From assembly GCA_018398765.1 (NCBI GenBank), contig JAHBMJ010005963.1:22892-59705 (forward strand): a DNA stretch of 36,814 nucleotides, in the 5' to 3' direction. This document shows, in pieces, positions 22,200 through 33,921 of this stretch. A model generated the notes under the pieces. That model was not told where the DNA came from, ran no database searches, and worked only from the letters and a program-made list of their open reading frames with translations. The position numbers and the translations under genes were made by a program. Each line of letters starts with the position of its first letter. The first letter of the stretch is position 1. The stretch comes from Chromera velia (Eukaryota; Sar; Chromeraceae).

Positions 22200-23831
22200 C
22201 CGCAAGGGGGGCGCATGCATGCCAAGAAAGTGCGAACGGAAACTCCATCTTGACAGGAGGCGCAAGTCCGTTCTGACAACGTTCTCCGTTGGAGGCCCAG
22301 AGCGGTGTCTGTTCGCCCAGCGGGTGAGAAGGAAGGAAGGAGGAAGGAAGGAAGCAGGAAGGGGTCTGCTGAGGAACGAAAGGGTGGTTTCTTTCGCCCT
22401 TCAAGTGCTTCAATTTTTGTTTTTCCTTTTGTGTCTTCCTTCTTGCTTGCTCAACTGCCCCTTTTCTGTGGCATCGTGTGCACTCCGTGTGTCTGTCTGC
22501 CTGAATATCCATTCCGGCAATTAAGGCAATTCAAACGGGGGCCAGATTAATGGGTAGCTAAATTTCTGCTCAACTCATCACGTGGACATTCTTTTCGCTT
22601 GGAGAGGCAGAGAAGGCGAAAGTTCGATCAAGGAGAAGAATTCCAGGGCACTTGAGAGAAACATCTCTTTGCAACCATTTGTCCGTATTCCTCCCTCACT
22701 TTCTTTCCCTCTCCTCGAGCGGTCGTGTATGAGAGTAGCAGCTGCGCCATAATTTTGAGCTGGCCGGGCATTTTTGTTCGTTTGTCTGTCTCTCTGTGTT
22801 TCTGTGTGTCTGTCTCTCCCTCCTATCATCCAACATTCTCTCGTTTCTCTGCCGCTCTCTGTACGTGTAAGAACGGAAGCGAGACAGCTAGGGTAAAAGA
22901 AGCGAACGGGCCAGGAAAGGAGAGCTGTGAGGAACGAAAGAAATTCCTTTTGTTGAGACCGCCACCTTGGGTGAGGACCAGTGCATGCTTGTCCATACAG
23001 AAGACGATTCTTTCTTTCTTTCTTTGTTTGTTTCTATCAGCATTGTACGTACATTCACTTCATGGCTCCTCAGCTGGTTTTGCAAGTCCAACGAGCGTGA
23101 AGGCAATCTTGGTGCGACAAGAGATTGTCAGTACAGCAAAGAAAATGGCATACAAAGATTTTTCGTGTCTACTTTGATCTCCCTTATGTTGAGAGTGTAT
23201 GCCTGAAGAGGTGTGAATGAATTGGAATTCGAATTCAATGATGGAATGGGAATCATTCGGATCATGGGGCCCATTTCAGGCTCGGATGCTTTTCACCCCT
23301 CTTTCCTTCTCTTTTTCCTCCCTCCCTGCTTCATTCTTCTCCATCCATCCAAGTGCTGACTTTCAGTCAATTTCCTCACCCTTCCTCAAGCCTCTTTGTT
23401 CCCCTTTCTCTTTCTCAAGATGAATTGAATTTCTCTTGCCGTCTCCATCCCCCCTCCCTCTAGATCTTTGAGTAACTGCATGTGCGCTTGTGCGTCCCGG
23501 TGCACCTCTCTCTTCTCCACACCCAGCCAAATGCATGTGTCAGTGGCGTCATGGCGCGTGTCGATGGGTGATTTGCCATGCCGGGGTGTGCGAAAGCAAT
23601 TTTGCTGATGACGCAAGCACCAAAATTGCGAACCGTCAAGTTGATTTTGCCTCGGGCATCCATCGCACCCCCACAGCTGAGGAAGTGACGGAACCATGCA
23701 CCGTCTTTTTGACGGATGGTACGGAGAATTCGAATTGGTCATGCTGCGTTTCTTTTTCGCTGGATTTGTCGAGTAGACCGAGCTGCCTGTCTGCCTCGAA
23801 AAACAAGAAAGCAACGAAAGTGGGAGATTGA

Positions 23832-23975
23832 TTGCTGATTGTCTCCTCAGCTCTGCTGAACAGACTCTCTCGTGGCCAGGGAGTCGGGGGAGTGATCAGG
23901 TCTTCCTTCGATCGAGGGAGAGAGACTGAGTTGATGGCGAGCAGCAATAATTCGAGAGGGAAATCTGACTGGATC
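23832..23975 (+). repeat. Dispersed repeat, copy B
   Basis: Starts TTGCTGATTGTCTCCTCAGC, contains GTCTTCCTTCGATCGA and ends GAGAGGGAAATCTGACTGGA, matching copy A at 20562-20690 in order. Further downstream, 24436-24480 (CAAGTTAAGTTTTCCTCTCT) again matches 21361-21410 (AAAGTTAAGTCTCCCTCTCC), so the similarity extends beyond this unit. Confidence 0.65.
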
Positions 23976-24554
23976 CTTTTTTTGTGCTTCATCTGCCCCT
24001 TTCCCCCGGTCTTCTTCCTGAGCGATGGCCTGTGTGCTGGTCATGCAGTGGAACGCTCCAATGACTGACTGTCTCTTTATCGCTTTGTTACTCGTCTGCC
24101 TGTGTATCTGTCTGTCAGTCTGTTTGGGGGGGGTTGGGAAGGAGGAGGGAAGGAAAGGGAGGGAGGGAAAACAAAAGGAACAAAGGGAGGCCACCACATG
24201 CGTTTCGAAGTTTTGTTCGACAACTTCCCTCCCCCCCGTTTGGCTCATATACATGTTCGTTAAAGAGAATTTCTTGATTGAGCAAATGACCAGCCGAGCA
24301 GTCAGGCAGGTGATTGGTCCTCTACACAATGATTCTTGCAACTTTTTCCGTGCTCTTTCCGTTCTCCTTCTGTTTCGAGCCGCCCAGCTTGGATGGCCCC
24401 AACTGTCCGCAAATTGACTTTTCTCTCCTCTCTCTAGTCAACTCTTCCTGTTCCCCTCAAGTTAAGTTTTCCTCTCTTCCTGGCCGGAGTGAATTTTTCT
24501 CTCCCTTTATGTGTCAAGCGAACTCTCCCTTCCTCCCGTGCTCCCCCCCCCCCC

Positions 24555-24593
24555 NNNNNNNNNNNNNNNNNNNNNNNNNNNNNNNNNNNNNNN
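24555..24593. other. Assembly gap (39 N)
   Basis: Thirty-nine undetermined bases lie between a poly-C run and a CT/TTTC microsatellite (24594-24642). The true length may differ; the flanking repeats probably stopped assembly. Confidence 0.98.
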
Positions 24594-24595
24594 CC

Positions 24596-24642
<47 letters not shown>

Positions 24643-24889
24643 CTTTCTCCTTCCCTTCGCCTGCCTGCGTGTCTTATCTCAAGGATCTACAAGTGTGTGA
24701 ACATCATCTGTGCATGGTGCCAGAAATATGTGCGATCACGAACACTTCTCTTTGTGATACACTAGGTGATACAAAGGCAGCGGAACGGTGTATGATCGCT
24801 TCGTGATCACTGAGATCATCAAGTATGTCAAGGTAGGCCTTGGTCTCAGAGTTTAGTCTGAGCATATCTGAGCAAGATACCACTGCAAA

Positions 24890-25880
24890 ATGGCTTGTAA
24901 ATACCCGACATGTAAGTGAAAGTTTCAAAATTCGATTATGATTTGAAGTCTTTTATATATATTTTTATGTAAAATGTTCTATATACCTGATAATTAAAGC
25001 TTTGCCAAAGAAAATGGTAAAAACTGATGTATAAATACATTTTTTTTTTTTTTTTTGTAAAATCTAGTGTGGTATATATCTAAATATGTTTGTAAAAAAA
25101 ACCATAACCATTAGAAAAAAAAAGCCTAAAAAACTAGTAGCTAAAACTGTAGAGCTAGAAAAACGTGTACGTTAGAGGCCAAATAAGGGAAAACCCCGAA
25201 ACTTGAAAATTAGTAATCAATACTATGCTATATACTGCTAGTATGTTTAACTACTACTATGTTACATACTTATTTTTTCATTTTTGAAATTTGAATGGAA
25301 AAGTGTACACAATTACTTCTATCATATAAGTCCTATATAATATGTATATATATACTAAGTAGGAACCTAACTTGAAGTACAAACTCTACATACGAATAAA
25401 CAAGTTTTTTTTTTAACATAAGTCATATTTAGTAATAAACTAGGTAAGATAACTTATAACAACTTAGACAAGACTTTAATAAAACTTATAAACTTAGTGA
25501 CTTGAAGACTTTCTAGAAGACTTCGAGCCTAGCTTTCAGCCTACTTAAGAGTTTACTCCTCACCTTATACTTGAAATCAGCGGCTATAGATCAGCGGCAT
25601 CTAAAATTCATTTTAAAAAGTCCATAGTAAGAAGTCCATAAGTAAATAAGAATCATATTATAACTTATAAGATTGTGCTAGGCTTACACTGCTAGAGATT
25701 GTGGCATTATGCCTAGCATTACGCTAGAGATGATCATAAGACTTAGACTAGGACTCAGCCTGAGATCAGTGTATACGAGTCGGTAATACGACATCCAGTA
25801 TATCCCCGTAAAAGTAGATTTTACGCATATTTCTTTTTATAAAGCCTAGCTTGAAATATTATAAAACCCACTGGCAGCTC
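24890..25880. other. AT-rich island without genes
   Basis: Strongly AT-rich with no open frames of note. It has a poly-T run at about 25041-25057 and many TATATA and CTAG-containing words (CTAGCATTACGCTAGAG near 25713). Both edges are sharp: CT-rich DNA on the left and a GC-richer, exon-like stretch on the right at about 25880. Confidence 0.7.
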
Positions 25881-25951
25881 ATCTTTGTTCCGGCTTTTTG
25901 CTCTGTCCTTCTTGTAGGCCGCAGTAGGCGTCTACTAGCCACCGTACAGGG

Positions 25952-26311
25952 CTAGCTGGCTGCTGCAGCTGCTGCGATTGGAGCCGACCCACCAACCGAT
26001 GTTTGCATTTGATTTGTTTTCTTCGCTTTGTCCGATCCTGCTCCAGTCAGAACGCCCAGCGGGTTTGCCTTCTTGACGTCCAGTTCTCTGTACAGCCTGC
26101 ACAGGTTGCTGAGAAGATCCCCTGAGAAAATGAACCAGCCGCCCTCCCAAGGATCTGCAGGGCGGAAAGAGACGAAATGCCCGATACAGGAAGTCAGCAG
26201 TCGCACGCTCGCCAAAGTGTACATGTTTTTCCTCAAACGCCTCCATCTTGAACAAAACCCATCCGAGTAGAAAAAGGCTGAGAGAAGATGGCTTAGCAAA
26301 TCCACGGTCAT
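25952..26311 (-). CDS. Hypothetical protein or orphan terminal exon
   Basis: A 119-codon frame with ATG at 26311 ends in TAG next to the AT-rich island. The second half (from 26156, after a strong CTTTCCGCCCTGCAG acceptor) reads like real protein: DPWEGGWFIFSGDLLSNLCR, then a Lys-rich stretch and an Ala-rich end. It may therefore be the last exon of a gene. It lies just downstream of the PhyH gene on the same strand, but its acceptor phase (needs phase 1) does not match that gene's penultimate exon (phase 2), so it is probably not an alternative end of it. No family was recognised. It could also be a gene fragment cut off by the island. Confidence 0.35.
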   Translation of the reverse strand: MTVDLLSHLLSAFFYSDGFCSRWRRLRKNMYTLASVRLLTSCIGHFVSFRPADPWEGGWFIFSGDLLSNLCRLYRELDVKKANPLGVLTGAGSDKAKKTNQMQTSVGGSAPIAAAAAAS

Positions 26312-26552
26312 GTTCCTGTCTTGCTGTAATTTGTCTCTCCGTCTACCTGCCTGCCTTGCTGTCTCTATGACTGTCTGCATCTGTATTTTTACCTGTCTGT
26401 GTCTGTTTCTCTCTTTCCGCCCACCTGCGTCCCTCCTTGTCTCCTTGTTTGCCTCCCATTTTGTCTTATTGAGTTTTTTGGGTGAAATCTGAAAAGAAAA
26501 AAATAAGAGGGAAAGAAAAGAAAACACAAACGAAAAGAACGGAAGAAGAAGG

Positions 26553-29500
26553 CTAGGCTGACTGACCCATTCCTGGGGGTGGCGTCAGTTCGTAGTCGTA
26601 TCTGCACAGAAATGAGTGTATGGCCACAGTGCACAGAGAATGCTTGGGGGTCTTCGGCAATTCAGGTTGGGGTGGGAGGGCCGACTGGAATCTTGCGATG
26701 AGGCAGGCAAATGATGTTCTTGCACTTAATTTTCTTGTCCTCTCTCTCTTCTTTTTTTTTAGGTATGTTTTCCTCTTCCCTGTTTTCTTTCTTTCTTTCA
26801 CTTGAAAACCTTCGAATCTGCTGATGCATGCATGCATGCACGGATGTTCCTTCCCAGGCAGGCAGGCAGGCAGGCCCCTTCTTCACTTCGGAGCAAGAGC
26901 TAGATGCACCGCCGTGATCATGTCTCTCTCTGAGCTCATGTAATCAAGCACGCATAGTTTCCATCTGAGCCGTACTATGTAGCTGCCCATTCCTTTCGTT
27001 GCTCGCTTTTCACCTCCCGAACTTCCTCCACTTTTTGCTGTCGGCTGATCCTTCGTTCATTCTGCCCTGATCCCGCGAGCTCCATCGAAGACTATCTGAT
27101 CCTCCTACTCTATGGAATGCAGAAGAAAAGAAGAACTTTGGGGCTCCATAAGGGCAATCAGACCAAAGTGAGGAGGGAAAGTCAAGAAACAAAAGACAAA
27201 CAAAAAACAACCACCCCACACACAGACCCACCTGAAGATTAGGTACGGATTTGTCAGCCACTGCTGGTTGCCTGCGCATATGTACGAGGAGAGGCACAGT
27301 GAGATAGAGAGAGAGAAAGAGAGATAGAGAGAGCGACCTGCACTGGCCAGGGTGATTGGGCAGCTGTGAGGAGACATCAGACGGATTTCGGACGGAGAGC
27401 ACCTGTCAGTATCTGATTTTTTCACCACAACAAGGAAACGAGAGGAGAGGAGCACTCACTCTATCTATGCGCGAACACACAGGGAGGACAATAAAGAGAA
27501 GGAAGGAAGACCTTCAGAGTTGGCATCTTGCGCAAGTGCACCCAGCAAAAAGAGAAACCGCACAATGGGAGATTGTCTGATGCCTTTATGAGAAAAGGTC
27601 GAAAGCGCAGGGAGAAGAGAGTCCGCAGGCAAGAGGAAATCAAAAGAGGAAAGAGCGGTACAATTGCAGACAGAAGAGTGATTCGTGCGACTGGCCCGCT
27701 TTTTGTCAACGAATTTGACAATCGACAATCGAAAAAGAGAGTTGAAGCGTACAAGAATGGACTGTGTTTTTCTCTTCAGCCAAGAGTCTTGTTCACTCAC
27801 TCTCTCCCTCTCTCTCACACTCCCTTCCTTCCTCACCCTCACCCGCTGCATGACCCTCTGAGTGAGTGACTGACTGTGTCCCCTCTTGAGGCATCTGGAG
27901 TCGTACAGAAGAACGTCGCCTGGCTCTAGGTCCACTGTCACTGTGCCTGCAGATGAGAGATTATACAATATGTGCACATACACGCACACATGTGTGTGTG
28001 TGTGCGCGCGCCCGGGGGGGGGGGAGGGAGGGTAGGTAGCTTTTGCGTTGGATCCGAACTGGGCACACCGATGCACCACGCTTAAGAGCTCATATCAGTT
28101 TTTTATTTCCGATCAAATCGGCCCCTGGGAACGCCGGCACAATGATTGGGCCTGGAGAACACGTAATGGTTACGTCATGCCAACGCATAGAGAGGAAAAA
28201 GAAAGCAGGGCGGCTAGATACTTTTTTTGTTACTTTCATCAGTCGGTCGTGACCGAGCTCTACTTGGACGTTTGTTTTCGCGGTCACAAAATGCATGTTT
28301 CACACGTGTACTTTCAACTCAATTGTACTTCTTTCTATTAGTATCTGAAGGAAGACCTTCCTCCTGCTGACCGACCGACGTACCCACCCCCATGATCCTG
28401 GATTCCTTCGAAGAATGCCGCAAACTTTTGACGGAATAAGGGCCAGCTGCGGCCGAGCAGGGCGCCTCTGTGTCCTCTCTTCTTTTTGATTTCAAAAGGA
28501 TCCTACATGCAAGAATGGGAGAATGAAAAGGAAAATTGCACCATCATATCAATCACGGCATGGCGTGTCCACCACTGACCGTTGGCACGATATATATATG
28601 TATGTATCGATCGCACACCCATGCAGGTCAATGGACAACCAAAAAACGCAAAGAGGAACAAACCAACGAACAGGAAAAGGGAACCAAAGGAGGCCACAGA
28701 ATCCCCTTTTGATACAGCCCCCCCCTCTCCCTCCCTTTTTATTTCCTTACGGAGACCCTCGTGAGAGGTTGTGTAGTTCAGTAAAGCCCCCAGGATTCAT
28801 ATCACGCTGCTCGACTTGTATGTCTCCTTCGGCTTGTAAGAGGCAAGACGGGAGGGCTGGGAGAGAGAAACACGACAGCCCCTCATTTTGCTATGCGAAA
28901 GAAATCAACACCCCCTCTCCTACCTACCTGTTGCAGCTCATGAGACCCCGCCATGACCTCCATCGGCCCCAGATCTCCCTTCAGAGGGCCCAGGGCCACA
29001 ACAGCAGAAAGGCCTTTGTGTCTGCATGCTTAAAAGGGAAAAGCACAAAACAAAGAGGCAGTCAGTGGGAGGCGAAGGCTTCCTATACTTCCTTCGTCCT
29101 AGTTTCAGGGCATTTTTGTTTTTTTTTCTTCGTTGGTTCTTTTCTTTTCCCTTCAGACGAGTAGTTTCATTGAAGGAACCACCCAGACGGAGGATCAGGA
29201 CAGGTGCTTGAGTGCGCACACGTGTGAAAATGGTCAAAAATGCATGCAGATGCCCTTTTTTGTCTTCCATCCCGACTCATCAATCAAAACCCACACCTGC
29301 TTTTGCCCACTGACTTGTTGTCCAGATGCCATGTTTGGTCTTGACTGTGGGCTTCTGCAGGCAGCAGGGGAAGGGCAGAAAGACACAAAAAACTGTAGCC
29401 ACGAGGCTGCTCAACACAACAAATCCAATCCCGCGAGCGTTATCTCTCTCCCCAACTCAACAGTTTCGGTATGAGAGACGGTCAACCAACAAGAGGATAC

Positions 29501-31309
29501 CGAGTTTCGTTCGACGCACGCAGATAAAACGAAAGCAAACCTGCATGGAGTCTCCGGCCGTCTAAAAAGAAGAAACAGCAGAAGCAACGGAAGGCAAGCG
29601 AGAGAGAATGGCGAGGCCATAGAGAGCGTAAGCAGACCTTCAACTACCAGCACGAGTTCGGAACAGAACATTCTCTTTGCCTTCACCCCGCTCGCTCTGC
29701 AGATTTCCGTTTCCAGTTCCAACCCTTCAACCGTCTCCTCTGCACTCGGCTGCCGTCCTGCAGATGCCGCTCGTTTGTCAATTGTGTCGCGCACCTGCAA
29801 TCAGTCAGTCAGACAGACACATAGATGGATGGATAGGTCGACAGAGAGATCTTCGGTACGGTACTGATCTGGTTGAAAAACTGGTCTGTATCATGGACAC
29901 TCAGAGAAGGATGCGCTGCAAAGATCACAGAGCACACAGAATACTCTCCATCAATGAGACTTAATTTAGAGAGAAGAATGTAAAATCAGAACACAGAAAG
30001 GTGAAATGGGACCATGAAAAGAATGCGAAAAGAGGATCCACCCCGCCACCGCCCCTTTCCCCTGACCGTCTGTATTTGTTCGAGTGCCCCCACAGCCTCG
30101 GAGGAGAACTCTTCCCCAGTCACTCCGAGGACAGAGTAGACGATGGGAAGCCAGGGACGCTGAAACCCGACCACCTTGGGCTCAAAAAGGGTGGACCGGA
30201 GGAACGCGTACATGTGCGCTGCAAGGGATGAACAGAAGGAGACAGCATTGAAAGACACAAAGAAAGAAATCAACGAACATCTGAAATGCTTGAACAGCCA
30301 CGGGATTCAATTCAATCGAGCGACTGAGAAGAGAGGGGAATAATAACAAAGGAGCTTGGGAGAAGAGAAGTTCGGCAGTTGCACAACAAAAGAATCAAAC
30401 GAGTTCCCTTTTCATCCATTCATTCATTCATTCATCCATTCATTCATTCATGGAATCAATCCGTTGTTTCTCTTCTCTCTCTGCTTGGCTGTCTTTCTTG
30501 ATCAAGCGCAAATGGATGGACATGCATGCCGTCCATGCTTTACATTTTGTCAAGACTCGATCGATGCTCACACGAGCGCCGTCTCTTTGATATTTTCCCC
30601 GCAGAGTCTTTTGATATGGCTGAACAGACTGATTCTTTTCTCACCAGAGCGCCCCTTTTGTCAATTCTTGTCCCTCCTTTCTCTCTGCGTATGGCTGCAT
30701 GGATCACACATGCACTCCTCCGTTCCCGACCATGCATCCATCCGGCCATGCAACCAGCCACGCATTTGACGTCAACCTTGTTGGAGCACCCCGCTCACCT
30801 CTTGTTGGCCTGTTGGTCCACACGTTCGGGTCGTAGTCGATCAGTCGGGCAGCCGTGTCAGCGCCCTACAGAGCGACCAGAACGAAGAGGAAATGGAAAT
30901 CGATCAGTGTTTTTTCAGTTAGTCAATGAGTGAGTGAGTGAGTGAGTGAGTGAGTGAGTGAGTGAGTGAGGGAAGAAGAAAGGAAGGAAGGAAGGAAGGA
31001 AGGTTTAAGGGCGCATGATTCGAATCAGGTCAAAGCAACGAAGAACAGAAACAAGAAAGGCTTCGTCGATTGCAACTTTTCTACTTCTAAACTTCAGGAT
31101 TGTCTCAGTGCTCTTCCGCTCCTCTGTCAGACATTCAACCAACCAACCAACCAACCAACCAACCAAGCGATCAAGCAATCCTTCCTGTCCGCCTGACTAA
31201 CTGACTGACTGACATTTCCAGTTTCACAAAACATTTGCTTCTTCAGGTACTTCACGTCGTCTCCCGTCATCGCATTCCGAATCACCACAAATCCTGTCGT
31301 ACCCTCATG

Positions 31310-31383
<74 letters not shown>

Positions 31384-31424
31384 GGGAGAGACAGACAGAC
31401 AGACACACAGACACACACACACAG

Positions 31425-31473
<49 letters not shown>

Positions 31474-31943
31474 AGAGAGGGTGAGACAGAAAAACAGCGG
31501 ATTGATGGGTAAAAGACAGAACATGAAGCCCGTTTGGGACTCAAAAGAAAAAGAAAACCCGAGGGCCAGAGCGAAAAGGAACCGCCATGCGCCACTGTGT
31601 CTAGTCAAAACTCTCGCTCGGAAGCAAGCGGGATGGATCCTCGCCGCGTCTTCTTCAATCCGAGCGATGTACGTACAGCGACACCCTCTCACCCCCTCAA
31701 CCTACCATATTTCTTCAGGGTCTCTGCGGCTTCCGGAGCTTCCTTGAATGAGACGCCTCTTTTTTCTGCAGGATCCACAGTCTGATCTGGTCGTGTTCTG
31801 AGCATCTCCATGACCTTTTGTGAGGGGGGGTTGGCCCTGCTCTCTCTGTCAAGGAAACCTTTCTCCACCTTGTCCATCTCCAGATCCCATTTTGTTTTGG
31901 CCTTCACCACCTTTCTCTTCATCTGCGCACCCACCCACCCACC

Positions 31944-31984
<41 letters not shown>

Positions 31985-33921
31985 ACATACACATACATTT
32001 TGCACACTCACAGAGATAGAGAGACGGGTAGAGAGAGACAGAGAGAGAATCACACATCTTTCTTTTCTCTCTTCACGCAGGTCCCCCTTCCCAGTTCTCT
32101 TCCAAACTCATCGGCCTGACTGGCTGTCTGTCTGTCTGTCTGTCTGTCTCTCCGCTTGGCTGACCGCTCTTTCCTGTTCGATGATCTGTTCCTCTGTAGG
32201 TGCGACCAGCCACCTGTGGGGAGGCGGTTGTCTGTCCGTGCAGAAGGCGACGCTCCGAGTTCCGGAGTTCAGCCCTGCCACCTCCTGGCTTCCCCTCCGG
32301 CCGACGGACTCTTCTCTGTACGTCCCTGGGTCGAAGTAACGAGCCACCTGCAGATCGAAAGTCCAAAAGGGAGGGAGGATAGGACTGAGGCCATATTCGA
32401 AGAAGAAAAAAAAAACACCCCCGTCATCCGTCCACCTTTTCCTCTCTTGGAGAACAGCAAGAAAGGATGAAATGAAAGAAACGGGCAAAGACGAACCAAA
32501 GACGGGACCGAGAAAGGGACAGGCAGGAAGTGAAGAAACTCATTTGACGGCTCTCAAAGGAGCACGCACGCAAGTCACGAAGAAAAGAATGAAGGAAGAC
32601 GAAGCAAGAAGAGGAAGGAAAAAAAAACAAACTGACTTCCCAGTTAGCAACCAGTACCGGATACAGAATGTCTCTCAGCCCCTGCAGGACTTTTCCTTCG
32701 ATCCCATCTCCATCACTCCAACCACAATCCCCAAATCCCTCTGGACTCTTCTGCTGGGGTTCTTGCTTCTTCTCCTCACGACCCCAAAAGCTCTTTTTGC
32801 TTTTTGTTGAGACAACGGGGGTGCTTGAGGGGGGGTCTTGAAGAAGGTCTTGTACTGCAGCTTCAAGGTCTAATTGGGACATGAACGGAAGCCTTCCGGG
32901 GCCAGAATACTTTTCGGCAAGTGCTTGAAATTCCGATAAAATCTTTTCCTTCGTTGCTTCCCATGAAGACTTGGAGTCACCCCGGATGTGACTGCTGATA
33001 ATGGCCTTCAACTCTTCCAGAAAAAGTTCCACCTGGTGTATGTGAAACTCTACAGGGGTGAAATGGAGCGCGGCCTGAATAAACTTCTGTACCGAGAAGC
33101 CGTACTTGTCTGCCAGACGCTCTACAAAAGCCTCGGGCAGGCCCTCTCTCTGAGCGCTGGCACTGGAAGCCTGGAAAGAGACCCTATTCAGCAAGGGAAG
33201 CCGCGAGGGGACCTTGGCTTCATACTCCTGCTTTGCCTTCTTCAGCCAGAAGAGGCCGTAGACTGCAAGGAGGGGCACCCCAAAACAGGGTGAGCAATGT
33301 TTGAGGCTAGGACTACAGAAGGTTTGGTCTACATTGTCTCCTTCAACGTAGACCGCATGGCAAAACAAAAGGGACGGAATTCTCGGTATCCATTTTTGAC
33401 AGGGAGGGCGTGCAGAGAGAACGAACACCGCACTTCGCGTGGCAGCCAGCCGCTTGCAGGGGTGCGAGAGGAAATACTGTAGAGCGATTCAATTAAAAGG
33501 AAGGAAGAAGAGATTGTCGAAAAAAGACAGCGCGGTGGACGAGAGACGGGCAGGGGAGGAAAGAAGGAAACAAGAATGCTGACACGCTGAGCACCATCCG
33601 GGATGTCTAGCAGCTGGCTAAGCTGAGCGAAAGACTGGTAGCTAGATTCAGAAAAAGAAATGCTCGCATAACCGGAAGTGAGCAGAAAGGGTAATGCAAG
33701 ACGTTGGATGCAGCTTTGGAAGTCCAACTTGCCGTCTCTTCTTGCTACTGCTTGCCCCTCCCTTTTGACTTACCTGCACCCGCTACTGTGCCCCCCACTA
33801 CTGGAGTAATGATGCCAAGAGTTATGAGCACCCTCGACCTGAGGCCTGGTTGCTCTGGTCGTGGGATCTTCGGAGGTTGCACACCCCCTTTCTTGAAGAG
33901 GGCAGACAAGAAAGACGCCAT
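26553..33921 (-). CDS. Membrane-anchored phytanoyl-CoA dioxygenase (PhyH) family protein
   Basis: Eighteen exons, 5' to 3': 33921-33774, 33262-32637, 32347-32165, 31922-31706, 31293-31214, 30865-30799, 30218-30067, 29794-29638, 29561-29541, 29354-29297, 29021-28928, 28856-28816, 28467-28388, 27946-27875, 27526-27512, 27271-27232, 27109-27014, 26601-26553. Phases agree at every join; the sum is 2,196 bases (731 residues). Residues 31-56 ([20 protein letters not shown]) form a probable membrane anchor. Residues 57-390 are helical and charged with no family recognised. The PhyH domain runs from about 392 ([20 protein letters not shown]) through QTWHLDN (iron ligands His560 and Asp562), [11 protein letters not shown] and [14 protein letters not shown] to about 690. 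Such enzymes use Fe(II), O2 and 2-oxoglutarate to hydroxylate substrates. At the usual distal His (HRG) position it has Lys662 (LKRGH). The 15-base and 21-base micro-exons, and a possible extra exon near 27350-27432, are the weakest parts. Confidence 0.8.
30411..30452. repeat. (CATT)n microsatellite in PhyH intron
   Basis: About ten imperfect CATT/CATC units in the intron between exons 30865-30799 and 30218-30067 (minus strand). Confidence 0.8.
30926..31001. repeat. (GTGA)n and (GGAA)n microsatellites in PhyH intron
   Basis: A run of about eleven GTGA units (30926-30970) is followed by (GAAG/GGAA)n to about 31001, in the intron between exons 31293-31214 and 30865-30799. Confidence 0.85.
31136..31166. 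repeat. (CAAC)n microsatellite in PhyH intron
   Basis: Seven CAAC units within the same intron as the GTGA run. Confidence 0.85.
31311..31472. repeat. Compound CA/GA microsatellite just upstream of the PhyH-domain exon
   Basis: CA run, GA run, (GACA)n, CA run, GA run in succession, occupying much of the intron between exons 31922-31706 and 31293-31214. Read in the direction of the gene it is GT/TC-rich and ends about 18 bases before the acceptor of the next exon. Confidence 0.9.
31928..31983. repeat. (CCCA)n and (CA)n microsatellite abutting a PhyH exon
   Basis: CCCA units followed by a CA run. In the gene's direction this is a (TG)n then (TGGG)n tract ending six bases before the ATGAAGAG exon start, so it replaces the usual polypyrimidine tract. 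Confidence 0.85.

Larger units (their letters stand above)
19877..24554. other. Gene-poor spacer rich in simple repeats
   Basis: I found no supported gene. Open frames here are products of low-complexity sequence. The stretch just after the kinase stop (19877-20460) is probably 3' UTR, with a donor-like GTATGTGAG at about 20391. The remainder holds long microsatellites, pyrimidine tracts and two collinear diverged copies of a repeat. 23460-23830 is more complex (a frame at 23490-23831 includes ADDASTKIANRQVDFASGIH) but has no start or domain I can support. Confidence 0.55.

Noticed and set aside
21601..22524. Long open frames on both strands across 21.6-22.5 kb
   Set aside because: They are carried by GT, GA, TTTC and CT microsatellites (runs of Thr-His, Glu-Arg, Ser-Leu) and have no domain, splice support or typical composition.
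24555..24593. X-containing frames spanning the N gap
   Set aside because: They read through undetermined bases and a CT/TTTC microsatellite, so they are not evidence of a gene.
30356..30933. Plus-strand frames within the PhyH region
   Set aside because: They overlap confirmed-phase minus-strand exons and the CATT microsatellite, and show no recognisable protein features.
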